A stretch of 64,000 nt of DNA, taken from contig NC_087062.1 in assembly GCF_963678635.1 (NCBI RefSeq), positions 30,158,833 to 30,222,832 of the forward strand, in the 5' to 3' direction. Below the pieces are notes generated by a model that had not been told where the DNA came from, did not search any database, and saw nothing but the letters and a program-made list of their open reading frames with translations. Both the position numbers and the translations under genes were made by a program. This document shows positions 45,525 through 54,766 of the stretch, piece by piece. The stretch is from Symsagittifera roscoffensis (taxonomy: Eukaryota; Xenacoelomorpha; Acoela; Convolutidae). Numbering within the stretch: position 1 is the first letter of the stretch; each line of letters begins with the position of its first letter.

Positions 45525-46751
45525 CTAAATTTTCAGTGTTAACTCCCTGCTCCTAAACTCATCGCGCGTGTTCAAGCCCGGTTTCTCTTTCCTGATATGT
45601 ATTGCCTCTAGTGTTAGCAATTTTGTTTGGTTGTTTGACCTATCTATAATTTCCCAACTAAGATCTGCGCTATTTCCCTCAAGTTGGCATTGCTGAAGGT
45701 GGAGGCCTACCGGTGAGTCTGCTTTCCTATGTTCCTCAATTCTAGTGGTCAAATGTCGAACAGTTTGTCCGACATAGGTGGAAGTGCATCCACTACATGA
45801 CAGTTTATAAACCACTCTTGACTTGAGGTCATCAGAAAATGCTGACTTCAGTGATGGTAAACATGATTGTAGTTTTCTTGTGGTGAAAACCACTTGAACG
45901 TTCGTTAATTTTCGTAACCTGTTAGCAAAATATTGGCTCTGGTTACCTCTATATTGCACCATCAGCATTGGGGGCTTTTCATCCTTTGGTGATTGAACTG
46001 ACAAACCCCTGTCACTATCCAGGGGCTTGCCTTTACCCTCGATGATCTTGCACAAGGCGTCTGAAGCCACCTTTGCGGACCAATTTTCAGGGTACTGATT
46101 TGTCAGCCATTGCGCCCTATTAGTTTCCATAGCCTTATCAAATTGCTCCCAGCTAGATGTACTCCTAAAAACCCTGTGTACAGTACCTTGGATAACACTA
46201 CGCTTATACTGAGTTGGGGCGCAGCTTCTATAGTTCAGTATAGTCCCTGTATCTGTTGGTTTTTGATACCAACTGCAAGTTACACGCCTATCCTGCGATA
46301 TATTTATGTTCAAATCCAGGAACGGCAAATTCCCCTCCGAATTAGTTTTCTCTAGAGTGAACTGCAAATTTGGATGAAGAGAATTGGCGGCATCGAGAAG
46401 ACAACTCGGCTCCCCTCTGACTGTTCTAACAATGTCATCCACATACCTGAGGAACAATTTCACCTGGGGAGTATCCTTCTCCTTGTTCTTAGCTCGGCAG
46501 CAGCTTTCACAGTACCAGACTATCTCGGTTATTGATGCGTATACGTCATCGGATATTTTTCCGCATTTTAGATGATACCAGTTTCGGCAACTCTCGCATT
46601 CAACCCCCTTTGATCTATATGTGACTTTCCTGCTGCAACATGGGCACAAGCCGTTTTTGTCATTAATTTGCTGTACCCCCGTTCCCACCGGTACAGCAAA
46701 GTATTTTGTCATTAATTTGCTGTACCCCCGTTCCCACCCGTTCCCACTCAT
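45525..46751 (-). CDS. PHD-like finger fused to Penelope-like RT tail and GIY-YIG, intact frame (unit C)
   Basis: 408 codons, identical in layout to the unit B frame, differing by one residue in the segment LKSAFS(N/D)DLKSR. Finger, YVDD, YQKP and GIY-YIG motifs are all present; RT motifs before YVDD are absent. Near-identity is explained by recent duplication and is not by itself evidence of selection. Confidence 0.85.
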   Translation of the reverse strand: MSGNGWERGYSKLMTKYFAVPVGTGVQQINDKNGLCPCCSRKVTYRSKGVECESCRNWYHLKCGKISDDVYASITEIVWYCESCCRAKNKEKDTPQVKLFLRYVDDIVRTVRGEPSCLLDAANSLHPNLQFTLEKTNSEGNLPFLDLNINISQDRRVTCSWYQKPTDTGTILNYRSCAPTQYKRSVIQGTVHRVFRSTSSWEQFDKAMETNRAQWLTNQYPENWSAKVASDALCKIIEGKGKPLDSDRGLSVQSPKDEKPPMLMVQYRGNQSQYFANRLRKLTNVQVVFTTRKLQSCLPSLKSAFSDDLKSRVVYKLSCSGCTSTYVGQTVRHLTTRIEEHRKADSPVGLHLQQCQLEGNSADLSWEIIDRSNNQTKLLTLEAIHIRKEKPGLNTRDEFRSRELTLKI

Positions 46752-46757
46752 TTTAAC

Positions 46758-46790
46758 CTATTTAATAAGTTTATCACAACAATTAGGCTA
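46758..46790 (-). other. 33-base leader (candidate spliced leader), unit C
   Basis: As in units A and B, 6 bases before ATG of the PHD/Penelope frame. Confidence 0.7.
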
Positions 46791-48288
46791 TCTGTGCCAG
46801 TCGGTCATATCTGGAAGTTTGACCTTGAGAGGCACGAAAATACGTAATTTTGGAGTGAAGTTTTAATTTTCAAAATTTCGAATGGAGCCTGTCATGCTTA
46901 GTTTTCTCGTACCAACTGAAAACAAAAAGAGAAAAATCATAACATCCGAGTTTACAATCGCGGGAAAGTGCTTGAATAGAACAGCGGGAAATTGCTATTC
47001 GCGATTTCCAGATATAAAATAGGACACGAGTAGAGCTGTCTTATCCCGAAATAAGAAGAGAGATAATAAAAAGAAGAGAGAACAACTATTCGGAACAAAC
47101 TAGAGTGAACCATCAATGGAAAGGTGGACAGCTTGAGTGTCCCAATGGTTCAAACAAAAACTCAAATTCTAGAGTCAGAATTTACTTCTGTTACCAAAAC
47201 TGACCGACCAGTATTAAACTTATCTAGTTATATTATCTAATTCTTGAGTTGCTTACCAATTTAATTACTCCTTGTACTCGAGTGCATCAACATGTGAGTC
47301 CCTAATTTAAATTTCCCGAGTGTGTTTTATGATTGTTATGTTGAGGTAAGGCGAGTTTTAGGTTGATCCATCTGAAATGGATCAAAGTTCCACTGTCCAA
47401 TAAAAAGTAACTTAACGGATTGTTCCGGCCCTGCTTTTAACGGCGTTCATGTATTTTGGGTATCTTGAGACCTAAGTTTGGGAACGTTCTTATACTCTAG
47501 AGTGGGGGGATATTTTGGTAGTAGCCTTTAAGCTGTAACGGGTTCTAGTCTCATGTCGCAAGCGAACCGAATTGGCTCCGACCGTTCTTGAGGTAGAAAA
47601 ACACAAGAGATAGTGTCCCTGACTCTTGAGCCAATGGTTAAAGGGCCTATTTTTCTTAAGCCTCATATGTGACTGAAGTAGGCGACTGTTACAATCACAA
47701 CAAACCGTAAAGGTAAAATCATTGAAATGATTTTGTTAAACTAGTTGTTAACCCGAAGAAAAGTCTATATTTCGATTTGATAATGCTTGCTAATTGCAAG
47801 CGTAACAGAGTGGCGGAGCAGAGTTTTGCAACACTTTCGATGCAAAAAAATGCGCCACAAACAGTGAATGAAAAAAAAATTGCACCACAAAAAAGTGAAT
47901 GAATTAAGACAGAAGTCAAAAAACAATTCTGAAAAATATGTTGGAAAAAATTAATTGAAAAAATCACTTGACAAAATTTGAAAAATTGCTAATATTTTCA
48001 TTGGATGAAGTTCAAAAACATCCCTTAAGAACTGCAATAAAAACTTTGGATAAAAACCTGGTAGTCTCATCCTATTTTTGCTGACCCAGGCATCAATGGA
48101 AGTTAAGTCTAGCTGTACTCGAACATTATTAGCCTAATTGTTGTGATAAACTTATTAAATAGATTTCCTTTCCCCGTATACAAACTGTGTATTTTCAGAT
48201 ATATGCCCTAGAGCTAATTCTAAAATCGCTTTCTTGAACGGAAAAAATAACAAAGTCCTGCTGCTCTAGGTGTTGCAGGTGAAGATTT

Positions 48289-48876
48289 ATGGTGCACTTT
48301 GTTGGCGCAATCTCTTTTCGTGCGGCCATCGACGCATCCCCTAGAAATTTCCAACGAAAATTATTCCCCATCCAGACATCAGTAGGAGGATTGAGCATCA
48401 ACCCTGCCACAAAAAAGAACTACCAGTCGATCCAGAAGAACGAAGACAAACTTATTCTGTGGCACGACTTGATAAACAATACTGTGGCCCCCCACCACAG
48501 CAACAGTTGGAAACCTTGTTCAGTAAAACTACTGCTTACGATTCTCCACGGACTGCGTCACCGGATCGCAGCAATAGTATACACAAAACGAACCAACACC
48601 ACAGACATACTCAAAAGATTGAGAACATTAGACATCCTCATTATTCTAGTAAAAAAGTTATTATCCACAAGAAAAAGAAAGAACAACAGAATTTTGCGAG
48701 ATTCGAGGCAAATTTACCCTTCTTTGATCCTTGAAGAGAGACTTATCAGAACCGTCTACAGAAGTAGAAATAATTTGAAAATGTTAGTCCTGAAGAAACG
48801 ATCAAAGTCTGCTACGAAGAAGTTACAGAAACAGTCAACGTCGAAGCGAAGGCAGAAAAAGAACAGCAAAAAATAA
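48289..48876 (+). CDS. unrecognised 195-aa ORF, in its full LINE context (unit C)
   Basis: Same protein as in units A and B (LILWHDLINNTVAPHHSN, hydrophobic segments, Lys/Arg-rich tail). Here it lies between the 33-base leader and the leader monomers of a complete LINE, upstream of ORF1, which makes it an 'ORF0'-like position. A nucleic-acid-binding role for the basic tail is a guess. Confidence 0.45.
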   Translation: MVHFVGAISFRAAIDASPRNFQRKLFPIQTSVGGLSINPATKKNYQSIQKNEDKLILWHDLINNTVAPHHSNSWKPCSVKLLLTILHGLRHRIAAIVYTKRTNTTDILKRLRTLDILIILVKKLLSTRKRKNNRILRDSRQIYPSLILEERLIRTVYRSRNNLKMLVLKKRSKSATKKLQKQSTSKRRQKKNSKK

Positions 48877-48899
48877 AAAGTAAGCTTTTTCTGAAATTA

Positions 48900-49100
48900 C
48901 AAGGGTAGCTTCTTGGGACTTAATTGTCTTAGAGCGGCCCAGTAATAATCAGATTTGGGCTTAGTGTTTTTGAAGGAGAAATTACGGGGTAGCTTCTTGA
49001 GACTTCAGTGTCTCAGTGCGGCCCAGTAATTTTCGTGAAGTTGATTTCATTAGGTAGCTTCTTGAGACTTAAGTGTCTCAGAGCGGCCTGGTAAAATCAA
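48900..49100 (+). promoter_or_regulatory. tandem leader monomers upstream of LINE ORF1
   Basis: The motif GGTAGCTTCTTG(G/A)GACTT followed by GTCTCAG(A/T)GCGGCC(C/T)(A/G)GTAA occurs three times (about 48904, 48988 and 49054), spaced 65-85 bases. Tandem 5'-UTR monomers often carry the internal promoter of LINEs; that role is inferred. The 5.85-kb duplications break inside the second monomer. Confidence 0.6.
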
Positions 49101-49107
49101 CCTTAAT

Positions 49108-49914
49108 ATGCCTCCAAAATTAAAAACAAGACTTAAAGGTACTGAATCGGTTAGTGAAATGGACGCTTGGCAATGTAAAACGTGCAATAAGACCTATGGT
49201 AACATCGATGATAAAGTAATGGAGTGTGATAAATGTCATGAACACTTTTGTACAACATGCATAAATATGCCTGACCAAGTCTACGATTACATGTGTCAAC
49301 CTGAAGTCATCTGGTGTTGCAGTTCCTGCACACCGAAGGTGAAATTTTTAATTGAAGCTGACAAGAATCTAGAACCGGATACACTACGGAGCGATCTGGA
49401 CAAAAGAATGGCGAACCTAAACCACATGATGAACGACTTCTACAAATTTGTAGCAGGACCAAGGGCCGTGAATCAAACTGAACAGAAACCATGGGAAGTG
49501 GCCCAACAACCGAAAGTCAAGCCACTAAAAGAAATTATAATGGAAGCATCTGAAGAGCAAAAAAGAGAAGAAGAAGACGACAAAAGAAGAAAAAAGAACT
49601 TGATAATTTACAAAGCACCTGAGAGTACCCACGAAGATGGACATAACAGAAAGGTAGAAGACAAACAACTGATAGAAGCATTTCTAGCATCGGCCCAAAT
49701 GGGAAACAAAACAGCCACAAGTTTTGTCCGACTTGGGAAGAAGAACGATGAAGCCACGACAAACAGACCACTGCTAGTATCCTTTGATAACAAAAAAGAT
49801 GTAAACGAGATAATGAAAAACTTGAATAAGTTAAAAGATGCCAAATATAAAATCAAAAACTTGAACGAAAAGGAGCAAGGAGACTACGTGCACCTTGTGA
49901 GGGGTTGCAAATAA
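49108..49914 (+). CDS. LINE ORF1 with PHD-like zinc finger
   Basis: 268 codons. Residues ~21-75 form a PHD-type finger: WQCKTCNKTY, MECDKCHEHFCTTC, VIWCCSSC. A long charged, partly coiled segment follows (EEQKREEEDDKRRKKNLIIY), then VRLGKKNDEATTNRPLLVSF, which resembles the RRM-like region (RLG...RPLLV) of CR1/jockey ORF1 proteins. ORF1 proteins of this sort bind the element RNA and chaperone it. Reading ends at TAA 49912. The finger layout parallels that of the PHD/Penelope frame (VIWCCSSC versus IVWYCESC). Confidence 0.8.
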   Translation: MPPKLKTRLKGTESVSEMDAWQCKTCNKTYGNIDDKVMECDKCHEHFCTTCINMPDQVYDYMCQPEVIWCCSSCTPKVKFLIEADKNLEPDTLRSDLDKRMANLNHMMNDFYKFVAGPRAVNQTEQKPWEVAQQPKVKPLKEIIMEASEEQKREEEDDKRRKKNLIIYKAPESTHEDGHNRKVEDKQLIEAFLASAQMGNKTATSFVRLGKKNDEATTNRPLLVSFDNKKDVNEIMKNLNKLKDAKYKIKNLNEKEQGDYVHLVRGCK

Positions 49915-52757
49915 TGAGAATGAAGAAAAAACCTCAAACCGGTCTTTATTAATCTGGTACACAAACATAGAAACATTAACTCAAGACAAACTGCACGAAA
50001 TCACGTGGAGAACGAATCAAGAAAAATGCAAGCCTGATGTCATCGCTCTAGTGGAAGGCAAATCGATAAATTCTCGCGCAGAATGGAATCCAGTATGGCA
50101 TAAAATCCAATACTATAACATAGAATCAAAAAATATGAACCCATCTGATCAAGGACGCGGAATTTTAGTTTATATTAATCAAAACCTTGACTACTCCTTG
50201 AGCACAAATAATTCTTCTTTCTGTGAAAACTTGTTTTTAAAAATCAAAACTGGAAGGAACATCATCAACTTTGATATATTGTATAGAAGTCCAAACTCAA
50301 CTAAAGAAAATAACCACCAACTAAAAAATTTGATCGCCAATTTGAACGAAACACAGTCAAATGACTCAACACTAATAGTGGGAGACACAAATCTACCACA
50401 GATAGATTGGGAGGCCATGAGGACTTTAAAGATGAAATTAGCACTGAGTTCACCTTTATAGAGGCAATAAAAGACGCACTACTAACACAACATATCAAAG
50501 AGCCTACAAGGCTAACTGGCAGAGACAAGGCATCACTGCTTGATGTTGTCATGTCAGATATAGTCTTAAAAGATCTAGACATCACGTTAGAGGCGCCAAA
50601 CGGAAAAAGTGACCACCTCCTTGTCAAGATAGATGTGCCAGTAAACAGGATTAAATCGAAATGTAAAAACCAGAGAAACTACGAAAAGGGAGACTACCAC
50701 GGGATGAGAAACCTCCTAGCTGACCCTAACGTTCAGTTTAACCAATGGGAAAAACTGAAAAACTGCATAAAAGAGTTAGTAAAAAAATTCGTGCCTTTAA
50801 TTAAGATACGCCGCAGTGGCAACCAAATGCCGCTAGCAAAGGCGGTGCGCATGAAACTAAAAGAAAAAAAGAAAGCCTGGAAAACATTCAAAAATTATCA
50901 AACAGCCGACAATTTAACCAAATATAAAACCAAACAAAATGAAGTTAGATCTGCCACGCGATCGGAGGCACTCAGACGTGAAAAAGAAATATCACCAGAA
51001 ATTAAAACTAATCCGAAAAAGTTCTGGAGTTACCTGCGCTAAAAAACTACCATAAGAGAAGCAATCCACGCTTTAATAAAACCGAATGGTATGCTAACTG
51101 ACACAGACGACGAAAAGGCAGAAGTGCTCTCAAACTTCTTTGCATCGGTTTTCACTGACGAACCCCCGGGTAACTCGGAGATCAGCCCTCCACCAACCGC
51201 CAGCATTGATGACAACCTGGAGCTAACAATGAATGACATCCGAGAAGAACTCAATCGGTTAGACACTTCAAAATCGCCTGAACCAGATGGAATTCATCCT
51301 AGGGTCCTATTTGAATTACCAGAATTCATCTCAAAACCACTTTTGATTATCTTCCAAACCTCTGGGAGACAAATAAATTACCCGAAGTCTGGAAGTTGGC
51401 TAACCTTTCTGCAATATTTAAAAAAGGTAAAAAATCGATGGCAGATATCTACAGACCAATCAGTTGAACATCAATATGTTGTAAGTTATTCGAAAAGTTT
51501 GTTCGAAAGCATTTAATGGATCATTTCAATGAAAAAGGGCTAATAACAAATGCACAATACGGTTTTCGATCTGGACGATCACTGAACTTACAACTCCCGA
51601 AAGTAATTGATGACTTCACCAGGGCAATGGACAAACATGAAAATGTCGACGTGATATACTTGGACTTCAAAAAAGCCTTCGATTCGGTACCACACAGAAG
51701 ACTAATCGGAGTTCTTAGACAGTATGGAGTAACTGGAAGAACCTTGAACTGGATAACAGACTTTCTTTCGGGATGACAACAGAGAGTGGTAATAAACGAT
51801 TCAAGATCCTCATGGCATCCAGTAAAAAGTGGGATACCCCAGGGTTCAGTACTCGGCCCAGTACTGTTTTTGATATACATCAACACAATGCCGGACACAA
51901 TAGCGTCAAAAATATATCTGTTTGCTGACGATGCGAAATTATACTGTCAAATTGAAGACAAATCGGATGTAACACGCATACATGAAGATTTACAATCACT
52001 AGAAACTTGGTCAGGCCAAAGTCTTTTGTCCTTTAATGTCGACAAATGTGTTCACATGACAATAGGAAACAAGAAATTGGATATGGAGAGGATTTATAAA
52101 ATCAATGGCGAAAACATCAAAGAAGTGCAACTCGAAAAAGACCTGGGTATCTGGCTTGACAACAAACTGACATTCGAAACACACATCACTAAAAAAGCCA
52201 AAAAGGCAAACGGCATGATAGCAGTAATCAAGAAAAGCTTCACTAAAGTCACGAAACAAGTATTTTTAAACATCTACAAATGCTTGATACGGCCACACCT
52301 TGAATTTGCGAACCTAATATGGCACCCAAGACTGATCAAGCATCAAAAGATCTTAGAAAACGTACAAATAAGAGCGACGCGTCTAGTTAGTGAAATGAAA
52401 AATCTATCCTATTACGAACGCCTTAAAGAACGGAAACTATCATCGCTGGAATACAGAAGGAAAAGAGGGACAATGATAGAAATGTATAAAATCTGCTATG
52501 GTTTGTATGATAGGAATGCCACTGCGGGACTATTCGAGCGGAATGATAAGGATTCTAGAGGTAACGCATGTAAAGCAGTAGTACGTAAAGCAAATCTAGA
52601 AAGGCGAAAAAATTTCTTCACGATTAGAGCACCTCTCGACTGGAACAATCTGCCACAGGAAACAGTGCAAAGCAAGACCATCGACGAATTCAAGTGGAAA
52701 CTGGACAAACATTGGAAAGCGGTTGGAATTGACATGTACGAATTCGAACGGAGATAG
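49913..52757 (+). pseudogene. LINE ORF2: APE-type endonuclease and reverse transcriptase, broken
   Basis: Endonuclease from about 49950: LLIWYTNIETL, DVIALVEGK, GRGILVYIN, ILYRSPNS, LIVGDTNLPQIDW. Linker and RT follow: SKSPEPDGIHPRVL, IYRPIS, NAQYGFRSGRS, YLDFKKAFDSVPH, SGIPQGSVLGP, YLFADDAKLY, LEKDLGIWLDNKL, IRPHLEFANLIWHP, ending ...DMYEFERR-stop at 52757. This is the order of the jockey/CR1 superfamily. Breaks: frameshift near 50410, stop TAA at ~51040, frameshift near 51345, TGA at 51465-51467 (where LTS would read), TGA at ~51774 (W of GWQQ). Catalytic RT residues are intact. Confidence 0.85.
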
Positions 52758-52810
52758 GAAAAAAAACATTCAAAATGACCACAAGAGGCACTTCCTAATG
52801 GTCATAAAAA

Positions 52811-52830
52811 CTTGACTTGACTTGACTTAT
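52811..52830 (+). repeat. LINE 3' microsatellite tail (CTTGA)n
   Basis: Three CTTGA repeats plus CTTAT end the LINE. Short tandem 3' ends, rather than poly(A), are typical of CR1/L2-type elements. Confidence 0.7.
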
Positions 52831-52837
52831 TACTATT

Positions 52838-53060
52838 ATTCACGGAGATATTGTTTATATCATCAGCAAACAAGTGTGGGTCACTAAATTTTAGTATGTA
52901 CGGCAAATCAAACAAAAAATTTTTAGAGATGGATTTAGTAGATAGCCCGTCGGACACCCTGTGGAGAATCCTTTGCTGGTGTGGAAACTGAACCCACCGG
53001 GAAAAATTATGAACTTATAAACGAGGGTTCAAAACCCATGGAGAAATCCTAAAGCCTACC

Positions 53061-53122
<62 letters not shown>

Positions 53123-53225
53123 GTTGTAACGAAAACGAAGCTGTTGTCATAAAAAACTTCGTAGAATTTAAAAGTTTCTAGGTCCCATTCATCCAAACTG
53201 AAACACATAATCCAAAACGGATATT
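52838..53225 (-). pseudogene. older LINE RT fragment, right side of the interrupted copy
   Basis: Nearly the same as 54455-54890, including the (TAC)n tract. On - it reads LFADDINNI-like RT sequence and continues the scrap at 48058-48129 on the other side of the inserted LINE. Confidence 0.7.
53061..53122. repeat. (TAC)n microsatellite within older LINE
   Basis: About 20 TAC units after AAAGCCTACC; the same microsatellite is in the other LINE copy at 54689-54767. Confidence 0.95.
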
Positions 53226-54299
53226 TTCGGCCCTCGCAAAATAAGTTGACTCGGTCAATATATCGTAAACTGCAACTTTTTGAGTAAGTAGAAAAAAAAC
53301 GAAAAAAAAGAAAAAACTCGAAATCAGACATGGCAAAATTACAAATTAGAGAAATTTCAATTATAGTAAATACTGTTTAAAACGGGAAAAAACCAAAAAT
53401 TTATAACGTGCAACAAATACTCTGCCAGATAAAAATTGGCGTTTAAAAACGGAAAATGAGACGACAGAAACTAAGACGAAAAGGAACCCGAAAAAAGTGA
53501 GAAAAGATAATTACAACCTGAAACGAGGTTGAACTAATTACTAGCTAAGTTATTGTACTTTTATTTGAATTTTAAAGAAATTGAGCATGTCAGATGTAAG
53601 TGCCTTTAAAAGTGATACTCTATAAATGAAGATCCCCTGGAAAAAAATTTTTACGGGGAAAACAGTCTAGTACTCGATTGCAATACCCTTGTTTATCGCA
53701 AGTTTAATTTAAAAAATCAAAAATTAAATTTCAAATTGGGGCGTGAACAAAATTTTTCTTTCTTTTTCCTTCAGAAACATGACCTTCGAGTAAAATTCCC
53801 AAATTCATTCAATCTGTTTATTGTTCTACAAGTTCTAAAAGTGAGTTCTTTCCTTGCTTTTTCTGTTTTTGTTATACTCGGTTTGAAATCTCGGAGTTTC
53901 TTCCCGATGCTTCAATTTTAGTTGATAAAATTTGATTAGACTCAGTTAAAATACTCACTATAGTAACCAAAAGAATGTCATCCAGCAAAATAAATATTGT
54001 GAGTGGTAACAAATTCTGCATAATGAGTTGATTGAGGTAACTGATAACTTTTGTTTCATCGGTGGAGAGCTCTTTTTTGAAGTTTTCCAGACTCGACAGG
54101 TCAAATATTGAGAGAAGAACACAACGAAACCTATATATAAGAACCGGTAGGTGCCAGAATTTGTACAGGCCCTGTTTACACTATGTCTTCAATTTGTAGG
54201 AAATATTTTTTTCAGGAGATTGAAAACACTATTAGCTTTATCCGATAACCTTTCGAAGTGTGTCTGCCGCTCAGCTTTTGTTTAAAGCATTCTTAACTT
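53226..54299. other. intergenic, one dispersed repeat
   Basis: No gene was recognised. The module AGTCTAGTACTCGATTGCAA / CCCTTGTTTATCGCAAG is at about 53665-53705. A 61-codon + open frame at 53736 shows no motif. Confidence 0.5.
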
Positions 54300-54688
54300 C
54301 TTGATAAAATCTGACTTTTCTAGAGCAACATATGGTAAAGATAATTCATTTTCAATTCAACAGAAAAAGTCCTGAAACGTCTATCCACTGGTAGTCTCAT
54401 CCTATTTTTGCTGACCCAGGCATCAATGGAAGTTAAGTCTAACTGTACTCGAACATTACTATTATTCACGGAGATATTCTTTATAACATCAGCAAACAAA
54501 TGTAGGTCACTAAATTTTAGTATGTACGGCAAATCAAATAAAAAAATTTTAGAAATGGATTTAGTAGATAGCCCTGTCGGACACCCTGTGGAGAATTCTT
54601 TGCTGGTGTGGAAACTGCAACCCACCGGGAAAAGTTATGAACTTATAAACGAGGGTTCAAAACCCATGGAGAAATTCTAAAGCCTACC

Positions 54689-54766
<78 letters not shown>

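Larger units (their letters stand above)
43151..48130. repeat. ~5.85-kb segmental duplication, unit C (continues into full LINE)
   Basis: Third copy, from the junction at 43150/43151. Homology to units A and B runs on to about 49006 inside the LINE leader, after which unit C alone continues into the rest of the LINE. Unit C therefore retains the original right flank. Private differences include an Asn-to-Asp codon in the GIY-YIG frame and one extra G near 47507. Confidence 0.9.
48130..52837 (+). mobile_element. full-length CR1/jockey-type LINE
   Basis: Order: 33-base leader (48130-48162), 195-aa ORF (48289-48876), three leader monomers (~48900-49100), ORF1 with a PHD-like finger (49108-49914), ORF2 endonuclease and RT (to 52757), and a short 3' tail of CTTGA repeats (52811-52830). 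It interrupts an older LINE: left flank ...CGAAC-ATTATT, right flank ATTACT-ATTATTCACGG, and the uninterrupted relative at 54450 reads CGAACATTACTATTATTCACGG. Thus 5' and 3' ends and a ~6-bp imperfect target duplication are defined. ORF2 carries frameshifts and stops, so the copy is not autonomous. Confidence 0.8.
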
